In this document: positions 7,320 through 14,902 of the stretch, piece after piece
How positions within the stretch are numbered: the stretch's first letter is position 1
Layout of the letters: each line of letters starts with the position of its first letter
Source: UBA4733 sp036734945
GTDB lineage: Bacteria; Chloroflexota; UBA4733
Direction: 5' to 3'
DNA length: 64,000 nucleotides
Assembly: GCA_036734945.1 (NCBI GenBank)
Contig: DAIMXP010000034.1
Coordinates: 1 to 64,000 of the forward strand
The notes under the pieces: model-generated
What the model saw: the letters and a program-made list of their open reading frames with translations, nothing else
Told to the model about the DNA's origin: nothing
Databases searched by the model: none
Made by a program: the position numbers and the translations under genes

Positions 7320-9042
7320 TTAACCGTTCGGGAACTGCTGCTGCAACTGGTTGGTCACAATCTGCTGCAGTTGCGCCAAGGCGTCCTTGGGCTGGGCCTT
7401 GCCGTAGAGGACGTTCTGCAGCGCCGTATTCCACTGCGTGGCGGTGAAGCTCTCGACGGGATTCGACGGAATACTGTAGAGCTTGTCGTTGTGGGTGTAC
7501 GAGTTGATGAACCAGTCGAGTCCGGGATACTTGGCGATTTGCGCCTGACTGAGCTTGCCCAGGAACGATTTGCGGGCGCCCAAGAATCCGGAGCCGTCGA
7601 AGATCGCCGTCGCGGCCGTATCACCGACCAGGAACTCAATGAGTTGGAACGACTGATCGGCGTTCTTACTCCCCTTGGGCAGGAATGCGCTATGCCCACC
7701 GGTGGACTGGAACATCACGCCCTTGCGGGACGTTGGTACCGGGGCCCAGGTGTACGCGAACTCCCGACTGGTGGCGTCATGGGCGACCCAGCCGGCGTCC
7801 CAGTAGCCATCGATCTGCATATCTTCCACGCCGGAGGGGAACGCGGAGGTCGGATTCGTCGCCCACGTGCCATAGCTGTTGTGAAAGCCGGATACGGTCT
7901 GGGCCCCGCCAGCAATATCGTAGAGCTTCTTGATCGTGGCCATCGCTTCGGCCAGTTGATCGTTGGCGAAGTTGAACTTGCCGGTTGGCTCATCGAAGTA
8001 CTGGATGCCCCAGGAGTCCGCCCAGAAGAAGGGATTGCCGCCGCTCATCGTGCCGCCCATTGAATCAAGGGGATCAATGCCGAGGACGGAGATGCTGCCG
8101 TTCGGCGCCTTCTTCGTCAGTTGTTGCTGCAACTGGGTGAGCGTCTCCCAATCCCAGGAGACCGTCTTAGGGTCAATGCCCACGTTTTTGAGATTGGTCG
8201 CATCCATGCAGAGGGCATAGCGCACGAAGGCCTCGATGGCCGGCACGCCAAAGGTCTTCCCTTTGTAGCTCGCGTAGGACCATGAGGATGCGGGGATATC
8301 CGTCTTGGTAACGGCCGTACTCTTGGCCAGCATGGCATCCAAGGGCAAGGCGGCGCCGCGCGCCCAGAACTCGGGATAGGGGGCATTGCCAACCGCGACG
8401 TTGGGCGGGCTGCCACCGGCGATGGCCGTCAAGAGCTTGGTGTTATTGTTCGCCGTGATCCAATGCACGTTGAAGCCGGTGAGCGCTTGCCCCATCTGCT
8501 TGCCCAGGGCCTCCCACGTTTTGATCTCGGTGGCGCCCCCCCAGCCGTACCAGAGATCGATCGTCGTGGCGGCGCCCTTATGCGTTTCACCGGCGGCCGG
8601 GGTTGGCGTCGNNNNNNNNNNNNNNNNNNNNNNNNNNNNNNNNNNNNNNNNNNNNNNNNNNNNNNNNNNNNNNNNNNNNNNNNNNNNNNNNNNNNNNNNN
8701 NNNNNNNNNNNGCTGTGGCGCATTGGCTGGCGCAGCGGCTTGTGTGGAACTGGCGCTGGCCGACGTGGCTGTCGCCGCGCTAGATGATACGACGGCGGCT
8801 GGCTTTGGCGTCGGCTGTGGCGCATTGGCTGGCGCAGCGGCTTGTGTGGAACTGGCGCTGGCCGACGTAGCTTTCGCCGCGCTGGATGATGCGACGGTGG
8901 CCGGGGCGGACGATGCAGCGGTGCTGCTGCTGGATGCCGCGCCGCTGCCGCCGCAGGCGGCCAGTAGGGCCGCTCCGAGGGGCGTCACAGCAGCGACCCG
9001 CAAGAGATAACGACGCGAATACCGGCTGGTGGACTCGGACAT
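7320..9042 (-). CDS. Extracellular solute-binding lipoprotein of the sugar ABC transporter (interrupted by assembly gap)
   Basis: A CUT1 solute-binding protein, read across the 100-N gap. The N-terminus from ATG 9042 (AGGAG site) has RRYLLR, a hydrophobic core and lipobox LLAAC, so it is exported, possibly by Tat, and lipid-anchored. A long Ser/Ala/Pro linker with a 34-residue tandem repeat precedes the binding domain, which begins about TTIDLWYGWGG and ends VTNQLQQQFPNG. The two flanks are out of frame only because of the arbitrary 100 Ns: joining 9042-8712 directly to 8611-7320 gives 541 codons in frame. Trp/Tyr-rich stretches (WADSWGIQYFDE, DGYWDAGWVAHD) suit carbohydrate binding. It lies between the MalF gene and the second MalG. 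Confidence 0.88.
8612..8711. other. Assembly gap of 100 Ns
   Basis: Exactly 100 Ns interrupt the binding-protein gene. A round 100 conventionally denotes unknown length. The bases either side (ending ggcgtcg and starting gctgtgg) are exactly those found at the internal boundary between repeat units at 8807-8820, so the gap sits on a repeat-unit boundary. Confidence 0.97.
8712..8904. repeat. 102-bp in-frame tandem repeat in the lipoprotein linker
   Basis: A unit beginning at 8712 recurs at 8814, a period of 102 bases or 34 codons. In the protein each unit contains SASASSTQAAAPANAPQ followed by a Pro/Thr stretch. The second copy differs by a few substitutions and fades at about 8904. The period is a multiple of three, so copy-number change would alter linker length without breaking the frame. 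More units may be hidden in the adjacent gap. Confidence 0.9.
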
Positions 9043-9121
9043 GGGACAGACTCCTTTCCTACCGTTACGAATTTCAACGACGATCCGGCCCCACGGCCAG
9101 ACATAACGCAGCGATGTTCCG

Positions 9122-10120
9122 TTATCCCTTCGTTCCAGTGATGGTGATGCCTTCCACGAAGGCGTGTTGGGCGAAGAAGAAGAGCACGATCACCGGCAGT
9201 ATCACCACGGTGGTCGCGGCCATGAGATACGGCCAGGCCAGCTTCTCCACAAAGCTGCTCTGGAACAACTGCAGACCGATGGCCAGCGGGAACAGTTGCT
9301 GGCTGTTGAGGTAGATCAGCGGTCCCAGGTAATTGTCCCAGGTGAACAGAAACTCGATGAGGGCGACGACCACCAGCGCGGGGCGGGCAAGGGGAATGAT
9401 GATGCGTGTGAGAATGCCCAACTCCGACGAGCCGTCAATACGGGCGGCCTCGGTGAGTTCCTGCGGGATCGTGAGGAAGAACTGGCGCAGCAGGAAGATG
9501 AAGTAGGCGCTGCCGAAAAAGGTCGGCACGATCAGCGGACGATAGGTGTTGACCCAGCCGAGCGTTTTGAACGTGATGAACAACGGCACCATCGTCACCT
9601 GATAGGGCAGCATCAATGTGGCCAAACACAGGCCAAACAGGATGTCGCGGCCTTTCCAGCGCAGGCGCGCGAAGCCGTAGGCGGCAAGGGAACAGGAGAG
9701 GAGCTGACCGATGACCGCACTGCAGGCGTATTGCATGCTATTCAAGAAGAAGAGGCCAAACGGCTGCGCTTGCAGCGCCTCCGGGTAGTTGGCGACACGC
9801 ATCGGCCAGGGAAGCCAGATGGGCGGCACGTGGTAGGTTTGCACGTCGTTTTTCAGTGACGTTGACAGCATCCAGAGGAGGGGTAGACAGAACAGCAGTG
9901 CCAGCAGGATGAGCAGCAGATAGCGGCCGGCGCTACGGGCTGATCGGGGCAGCGCAGGCAGCCTGAGGAGCTTCTGCCAATAGTACACACCCGAAGGGAG
10001 ACGGAGTATCGTGGCCGGGCGCACGGTATGCCTGAGCCTTCCTGGGAAATCCACCGTAATAGTACACGGGGAAACGCGCCAGGTCGAGGGCGCAGCGGCG
10101 GCGGTAGCCAATCCGTACAC
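9122..10120 (-). CDS. Carbohydrate ABC transporter permease, MalG type (copy 2)
   Basis: A MalG-type permease of up to 332 residues, ending GITITGTKG, with EAA loop EAARIDGSSELGILTRIIIP. It is highly similar to the MalG at 5400 over the whole membrane region. The GTG at 10120 has a well-spaced GAGGA site and is kept as the start, but the first 70 residues before the first helix (RYLLLILLALLFCLPLLW) are longer than in copy 1; an internal GTG at 9988 lacks a ribosome-binding site. It is the first gene behind the promoter at 10198-10226 and is followed by the binding protein, an unusual order. Confidence 0.85.
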   Translation of the reverse strand: MYGLATAAAAPSTWRVSPCTITVDFPGRLRHTVRPATILRLPSGVYYWQKLLRLPALPRSARSAGRYLLLILLALLFCLPLLWMLSTSLKNDVQTYHVPPIWLPWPMRVANYPEALQAQPFGLFFLNSMQYACSAVIGQLLSCSLAAYGFARLRWKGRDILFGLCLATLMLPYQVTMVPLFITFKTLGWVNTYRPLIVPTFFGSAYFIFLLRQFFLTIPQELTEAARIDGSSELGILTRIIIPLARPALVVVALIEFLFTWDNYLGPLIYLNSQQLFPLAIGLQLFQSSFVEKLAWPYLMAATTVVILPVIVLFFFAQHAFVEGITITGTKG

Positions 10121-10197
10121 GGAGCGTCCTCACCGTACTCTATACTCGTTCGAGGTGCGAAGGGTGCATATCCCGCTCTCGGGGGCAACTACTTGAA

Positions 10198-10226
10198 AGT
10201 ATAGGAGGCTCATCCGGTGTCGACAA
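10198..10226 (-). promoter_or_regulatory. Sigma-70-type promoter of the leftward sugar operon
   Basis: On the minus strand TTGTCG (10226-10221) is separated by exactly 17 bases from TATACT (10203-10198), a good -35/-10 pair. Transcription would start near 10191, about 70 bases before the first permease start at 10120. A palindrome overlaps the -35 element. Confidence 0.6.
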
Positions 10227-10238
10227 GGCTTTTTGTCG
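10221..10238. promoter_or_regulatory. Palindrome over the -35 box, candidate operator
   Basis: The sequence CGACAA-GGCTTT-TTGTCG is a perfect 6-bp inverted repeat with a 6-base centre, and its left arm is the -35 hexamer of the minus-strand promoter. Binding there would block polymerase. No LacI- or GntR-type regulator gene is adjacent; the neighbouring gene encodes a receiver-domain protein. Confidence 0.4.
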
Positions 10239-10298
10239 CGTAGAAGTCTCATACATGTGCCATGTCCAGGCGTTCCCTGAGGGAGGACTCGACCTTTG

Positions 10299-11579
10299 AT
10301 GGATCTGCTTCATAGTGATTTACCGGCGGCCTTCGAGGACCTCTTACGTGATGCGCTCCTGCATCTCTATGACCCCGGCCACTTGCACGGCCACAGGTTG
10401 CTGGGCTATGCCCCCACCGACCAGTTGGTGACGCAGCCGCAGGGTAAGGCGCTCCGGCAGGCGCTGCTCGACGCGATGGAAGCCCTTCGGCCCGGCGCCG
10501 GCGTGCCTACCGCCTCTCGTACCTGGCGGCTGTATCACATCCTTGAATTCCGCTATATCGAAGGTCAGGACGTTGCCGAGGTCATCGAGCAGACAGCGCT
10601 TAGCAAGAGCCAGTATCATCGCGAGCATCAGCGCGCCCTGCAGGCAGTTGCTTCCGTGCTCTGGGAGAAATGGGGACTCAGCGCGGCCGGACCGGAAGCA
10701 GCGCCGGGCGAGGATTTACCAGCCGAAGTGGAACCGTTGGCCCAGACTGAGGCGCAGCATCTGCTGCAGGAACGAGGCTTGAACAGCATCAACGTGGGCG
10801 ACGTGGCACGCGGCGTCGCACGGCTTATCGAGCCGCTGGCGCGGCAGCACGGCGTCGCGTTGCGGCTTCAATTCCCGGATGACTTGCCTGACCTGCGGGG
10901 CGACCGTGTTGCCTTGCGCCACGCGCTACTGACGCTGCTGACGCCGATCATCCATCGCAGTGGAGGGGGAACATTGGAACTGCGGGCCGAGGGCGGAAAG
11001 CACGACGTGACCATCGATCTGGTCACTCCGCTGGGCGAGGGCGCAGCCTCGGAAGCGGAGTTGGCAGAGAGTCGGTCCTTCGTGGAGGCACTGGGGGGCC
11101 GGCTGACGCTTCAGGCTCCGCAGCGGGCGTCGCAGTACTGGCGAATCCGCCTGCAATTCCCCTGCGATGACCGTCCCGCCTTAATGGTTGTTGATAACAA
11201 CGCCGACTTCCTCCGACTCATCGAGCGCTATCTGGCCGGGCAGGCGTGGCAAATGGTAGGCGCCACGGATGCCGACCGGGCCATGTCCCTCGCCACCCGA
11301 CGCCGCCCGGCAGCAATCCTGCTGGATGTCGTGATCCCCGAGCGGGATGGTTGGGAACTGCTGCAGGACCTCAAGACTGCGCCGGAAACGCGCGATATCC
11401 CGGTGGCCGTCTGTTCCGTGCTCTACGAGCCGGATGTGGCGATAGCCCTGGGCGCCACCGCCTATCTTCGCAAGCCCATCAGCCAGCATCAGTTGCTGGA
11501 ATGGCTCGGCTCGCTGCCCATTGTGGCCGGCAACACCACGGTTGGGGAAATTGCCGGCTCGCTGCCAGCGGTGAGATAG
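10299..11579 (+). CDS. Response-regulator-type signalling protein with a degenerate kinase-like ATPase domain
   Basis: About 426 residues; ATG 10299 is preferred, though a TTG at 10296 is better spaced from the GGAGGA site. Residues 1-130 form a helical region whose WRLYHILEFRYIEGQDVAEV and SKSQYHREHQRAL segments resemble a sigma-region-4-like helix-turn-helix. The middle (about 160-285) resembles a histidine-kinase ATPase domain but lacks recognisable G boxes and an H box. The C-terminus (about 293-415) is a receiver domain with phosphoacceptor Asp in AILLDVVIPE and the conserved Lys in YLRKPIS. It converges on, and overlaps by 91 bases, the hybrid kinase at 11489, a likely partner. Output function is unknown. 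Confidence 0.7.
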   Translation: MDLLHSDLPAAFEDLLRDALLHLYDPGHLHGHRLLGYAPTDQLVTQPQGKALRQALLDAMEALRPGAGVPTASRTWRLYHILEFRYIEGQDVAEVIEQTALSKSQYHREHQRALQAVASVLWEKWGLSAAGPEAAPGEDLPAEVEPLAQTEAQHLLQERGLNSINVGDVARGVARLIEPLARQHGVALRLQFPDDLPDLRGDRVALRHALLTLLTPIIHRSGGGTLELRAEGGKHDVTIDLVTPLGEGAASEAELAESRSFVEALGGRLTLQAPQRASQYWRIRLQFPCDDRPALMVVDNNADFLRLIERYLAGQAWQMVGATDADRAMSLATRRRPAAILLDVVIPERDGWELLQDLKTAPETRDIPVAVCSVLYEPDVAIALGATAYLRKPISQHQLLEWLGSLPIVAGNTTVGEIAGSLPAVR

Positions 11580-13771
11580 CCGCGCGGCGGCTTCAGATTT
11601 TGGACCAGCGCCTCAATGACGCGGCAAATCTCATCCAGTTGCATGCCCTCGGGCTTCACCCCGACTATCGTGTCGCCCAGTACGAACTGCCCGGCAAGCT
11701 GCTCCTGGGCGGAGACGATGATGACCGGCACGGCTGCCAGGTCGCTGTCCTCTCGGAGACGGGCAAGGATCTCTTCGCCACCGGCGTCGGGGAGTATCAG
11801 GTCCAGCAGGATGAGATCCGGCTTGCTTGTCCGCGCCACCGCGACGGCCTCCTCGCCGTTATGGGCACTGAGCAATGTGTAGGCCGGCTGGGCGCTTCGC
11901 ACCCCCAGGAAACGTTGCACCAGACGCACGAAGCGCGGATCGTCGTCAATGACCAGCACTGTCGCAACCGGACGCTGGAGTTGCTGGATGGCCTCCAGCA
12001 ACTCCACGCGCTTTATAGGCTTACTGAGGTAGGCGGCGACTCCCAGGCTCGCTGAGAGACGCTCTGGATGGGGCAACGGGACACCGAGCACCGGTACGGG
12101 GCTGTCGGCGCAGGCGGTCCGGTCGAAGCAATCGGCATCCGTCAGTATGGCAAAGGCGCGCAAATCGGCCGCCATCGTCTGGGCGGCAGGAAGGCTCCCG
12201 GCGGCGACCAGCCGGTAGTTCGGCAACTGCCGCTGCAGGAACTGCAGGAGCCGGCTGCCGGCGCCGTTCAGTACCAGGACACGTTCGCCCCGTCCGCCAA
12301 GCCAGCTGAGGTCGTGGGGGCGGAGCGGACCGAACGATCCCGCGCCCTCCAGTTGCCGCACCGGCAGTCGACACCAGAATGTGGTGCCGGCGCCTGCGAC
12401 GCTCTCAACACCCATTCTACCACCGTGCAGTTCGACCAGGTGCTTGCTAATCGGCAGGCCGAGGCCGTAGCCTTGCGGTCGCACCTCCTGACCGGGGCGC
12501 CCTTGCGTACCCTGGTGGAACTCCTCAAACACGCGCGGCAAGTCCACGGGTGCTATTCCCTTCCCGGTGTCTATCACCTGAATCAGGACGCCATCGCCGT
12601 CCATCCCGGCGGCGACAGTGATGCTGCCATGCTCCGTGAAACGAGCGGCATTGGTAATCAGGTTCAATAAAACCTGGCGGATGCGCAGTCGGTCCAGGCT
12701 CACGAGAGGGAGGCCGGCTGTGACCTGTACCTGCAACTGCAATCCCTTAGCCGCCACGTACTCACGCACGATGTCGGCGGCGTCAGTGATCGTCTGGCGT
12801 AGATCGACCGGTTCGCGGACGAGCGTCAGCCTGCCTGTGCCGATGCGAGCGAGATCAAGCACATCGTCGGTCAATGTCAACAGGTGCTGGGCGCTGCGGT
12901 ATATGGCGTTGAGGTCGCCGCGGTACTCTGGAGGTAGGGCGTTGTCATAGCTTTCCGGTGACGTCACGATCATCTCGCTGAAGCCGACTATCAGGTTCAA
13001 GGGTGTGCGCAGTTCGTGGCTGATGTTCGTGACAAACTCCGACTTGGATCGCTCAGCCGTGTCTGCCGCCTTCCAGGCGACTTCCAGCGCGGCATTGGCC
13101 TGACGCAGGCGGTAGTGGGTGTCGTCCAGTTGCTGGACGGCCTGCACGAGCTGCCCACGGTGGCGCTGCGCCTCTTCGGCGTTGCGCGAGGCCCTGTCGA
13201 GGCTCTGCTCGGACCACTCCACGGCGATGACGATCGTCCGGCTCAAGGAGGCGCCAAGCACACCGGCCAACACGGCCATCCCCGCCGCCTCGGCAATAAC
13301 CAGAGACGTCACGCCAGGCACTAGCCCGGCGGTACGGAGCGCGACCAAGGCGAGGAGCGCTGCCGCGGCCACCAGACCGCTGCTCAGCGGCGTCACCAGG
13401 GCGGCGGCCACGAGCACGATCAGCGGATACAGGAAGGCGACGGACGGCGCCTGGAGCAGCCAGATAGCTGCGGTACAGCCTATCGTGCTGCACGCCAGCA
13501 GCGCGGGACCAGCCAGCGCCGACCGTCGTTGCAAGAGCTGATAGGCGCCGCCCAGGCTGCCGGCAAGAATAGTGAAGAGCAGCCAGTGTTGCAGCAAGCC
13601 CTGCGAGGAACCCACGCTCGCCGTATCAAACAACGGCACGACGAATTGCCAGACCAGGCAGGCCCCTACAAGCATCGTCCAAATATGACGCAACGTATCG
13701 TGACGAACTGCGGCGATGGCATCGGCAATATCGCCACTGCTCGGCCCCGCGTCAGCGTGCGTCACCGACAT
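11489..13771 (-). CDS. Membrane-bound hybrid sensor histidine kinase with two receiver-like domains
   Basis: A 760-residue protein from ATG 13771. About six membrane helices occupy residues 30-180, then a coiled coil, then a HisKA domain with H box SHELRTPLNLIVGF, N box QVLLNLITNAARF, G1 DTGKGIAP and G2 GYGLGLPIS. Two receiver modules follow: a degenerate one lacking the acidic pocket (RVLVLNGAGS to AYLSKPI) and a canonical one (ATVLVIDDD, phosphoacceptor in LILLDLILPD). It has no extracytoplasmic sensor domain of note, so it may sense a membrane signal. The last about 30 residues are antisense to the end of the receiver protein at 10299. A TATAGT -10-like element from the direct repeat at 13847 lies upstream. 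Confidence 0.9.
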   Translation of the reverse strand: MSVTHADAGPSSGDIADAIAAVRHDTLRHIWTMLVGACLVWQFVVPLFDTASVGSSQGLLQHWLLFTILAGSLGGAYQLLQRRSALAGPALLACSTIGCTAAIWLLQAPSVAFLYPLIVLVAAALVTPLSSGLVAAAALLALVALRTAGLVPGVTSLVIAEAAGMAVLAGVLGASLSRTIVIAVEWSEQSLDRASRNAEEAQRHRGQLVQAVQQLDDTHYRLRQANAALEVAWKAADTAERSKSEFVTNISHELRTPLNLIVGFSEMIVTSPESYDNALPPEYRGDLNAIYRSAQHLLTLTDDVLDLARIGTGRLTLVREPVDLRQTITDAADIVREYVAAKGLQLQVQVTAGLPLVSLDRLRIRQVLLNLITNAARFTEHGSITVAAGMDGDGVLIQVIDTGKGIAPVDLPRVFEEFHQGTQGRPGQEVRPQGYGLGLPISKHLVELHGGRMGVESVAGAGTTFWCRLPVRQLEGAGSFGPLRPHDLSWLGGRGERVLVLNGAGSRLLQFLQRQLPNYRLVAAGSLPAAQTMAADLRAFAILTDADCFDRTACADSPVPVLGVPLPHPERLSASLGVAAYLSKPIKRVELLEAIQQLQRPVATVLVIDDDPRFVRLVQRFLGVRSAQPAYTLLSAHNGEEAVAVARTSKPDLILLDLILPDAGGEEILARLREDSDLAAVPVIIVSAQEQLAGQFVLGDTIVGVKPEGMQLDEICRVIEALVQNLKPPRGYLTAGSEPAISPTVVLPATMGSEPSHSSN

Positions 13772-13846
13772 GTTCCATCCCTGTCGCGGGTCGCGATCCT
13801 CACTTATCAGGCGCAACCATGCAGCCCGTGGCGTCGCCTCGCTCGC

Positions 13847-14012
13847 GGAGCGACTATACCGCATTCGCCCCTTACCCTCCTGTCGCGATGCGCGCCTTCG
13901 CCATCGTGTCTTGTTCCAACCGCACCCCTTCCGTCACGACCGGGAACAGGATGCGGTCGGCGCCTGCTTCCGTGAGCCTGTCGCCCAGCCAGTGGGGATC
14001 GGGGTGGAGGGC
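13847..14012. repeat. Direct repeat, copy A (duplicated 3' end of the GHMP kinase gene)
   Basis: About 165 bases match 14737-14902 at an offset of 890 bases, with scattered substitutions that cluster toward the right end. Together the two copies bracket the VapBC module. Copy A also supplies a TATAGT hexamer upstream of the hybrid kinase gene. Confidence 0.85.
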
Positions 14013-14015
14013 ATA
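13872..14015 (-). pseudogene. C-terminal fragment of a GHMP kinase
   Basis: The minus strand encodes about 47 residues (LHPDPHWLGDRLTEAGADR through MAKARIATGG and stop at 13872) that match the C-terminus of the intact kinase at 14762-15790, with changes such as TWLG to HWLG. It has no domain of its own and is interpreted as the old 3' end, separated from the gene when the toxin-antitoxin module arrived, or as a segmental duplicate. Confidence 0.8.
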
Positions 14016-14077
14016 ACGGTTACGGCCAAACGGTTGGGAAGGTACGTGGGGAACGCTGAGTGACGTCACCTCGGAAC

Positions 14078-14485
14078 TCAGTCAAGGAGGAGAAAGTCAA
14101 CCCCCAGGAGAGCATATGTTGCTACTGCGCGTCGGTCAGCCGTGAGCAAACGGGCATCAGCTTCAGCCGCGGTTGCCCCAACAATGGCGTCGTAGACACG
14201 CCCGCCACCGAGGTTGGCCTCGGCCAATCGGCGGATGACGCGGCGATAGCCTTCCGAACTGAGTAGGAGTAGCTGGCCAGGGAACGCCCGCGTGAGCACC
14301 TGTTCGGCCAGCGGTGAAGGAAGCGCACGGGACAAGGGTAGCCGAGTCAGTACCGAAAATGACTCTGCAAGCGCGTGGGCGGGAATCTGGCTAACAGTGC
14401 GAAGCGCCGGTGCGGCCCGATCATACAGTTCGTGCCATGTCAAAAGCGACGGAACGATGACGCTGGTGTCGGCAGTCAGGATCAA
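14078..14485 (-). CDS. VapC-type PIN-domain toxin
   Basis: A 135-residue PIN protein starting at TTG 14485, which overlaps the VapB stop by four bases (TTGA). Acidic residues of the PIN site are visible: Asp in TADTSV, Glu in LAESFSVL, and Asp residues in YDAIVGATAAEADARLLTAD. VapC enzymes cleave RNA and are held inactive by their VapB. An inverted repeat at 14055-14081 (CTGAGT...ACTCAG) overlaps the stop codon. The module lies between two direct repeats. A near-identical start is found at the window's left edge. Confidence 0.88.
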   Translation of the reverse strand: MILTADTSVIVPSLLTWHELYDRAAPALRTVSQIPAHALAESFSVLTRLPLSRALPSPLAEQVLTRAFPGQLLLLSSEGYRRVIRRLAEANLGGGRVYDAIVGATAAEADARLLTADRRAVATYALLGVDFLLLD

Positions 14486-14736
14486 CGGCGTGTGTCGCGA
14501 TCCTCGTCGATCAAACGTAACAACTCCTCATGGGTCATCCTTGGGACGGGCTGGCTGGTGGTAGCGACCAACCGGCCGTTCTCCTCGATCAACTTCACCT
14601 CCGGTACTACGGGCGTGGCAACCAGGCGACCTCCGTCGACAATTGCTTCAAGCTCGCTTCCTGGCGCCAGGTGCAGGCGCTGCTGTAACGCTTTCGGCAG
14701 AACGATGCGCCCAGCGCCGTCAATCGTAATTCGCAT
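14482..14736 (-). CDS. VapB/AbrB-type antitoxin
   Basis: An 84-residue antitoxin from ATG 14736. The N-terminus MRITIDGAGRIVLPKALQQ is a swapped-hairpin AbrB/MazE DNA-binding domain (about 1-50) that would also autoregulate the operon; the C-terminal tail (VATTSQPVPRMTHEELL to DEDRDTRR) should wrap the toxin and is the part preserved in the remnant at 37-123. A possible -10 (TATAGT, 14748-14743) stands only about six bases upstream of the ATG, implying a nearly leaderless message. Confidence 0.88.
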   Translation of the reverse strand: MRITIDGAGRIVLPKALQQRLHLAPGSELEAIVDGGRLVATPVVPEVKLIEENGRLVATTSQPVPRMTHEELLRLIDEDRDTRR

Positions 14737-14902
14737 GGAGCCACTATACCGCATTCGCCCCTTACCCTCCTGTCGCGATGCGCGCCTTCGCCATCGTGTC
14801 TTGTTCCAGCCGCACCCCTTCCGTCACGACCGGGAACAGGATGCGGTCGGCGCCTGCTTCCGCAAGGCGGTCGCCCAGCCAGGTCGGATCGGGATGAAGG
14901 GC
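14737..14902. repeat. Direct repeat, copy B (3' end of the intact GHMP kinase gene)
   Basis: This copy forms the genuine end of the kinase coding sequence and its first bases contain the presumed vapB promoter element. It pairs with copy A at 13847-14012; see that entry for the comparison. Confidence 0.85.
14743..14748 (-). promoter_or_regulatory. Candidate -10 element of vapBC
   Basis: TATAGT reads leftward immediately before the vapB ATG at 14736. No convincing -35 hexamer is found 16-18 bases further upstream, inside the kinase 3' end. The close spacing would give a leaderless or nearly leaderless transcript. Confidence 0.3.

Noticed and set aside
8587..9042. A frameshift splitting the solute-binding protein
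   Set aside because: The apparent shift comes from the arbitrary 100 Ns; removing them restores one frame.
14055..14081. Inverted repeat CTGAGT...ACTCAG containing TGACGTCA as a vapBC terminator
   Set aside because: Only six paired bases, no U-tract, and it overlaps the toxin stop codon; likely chance.
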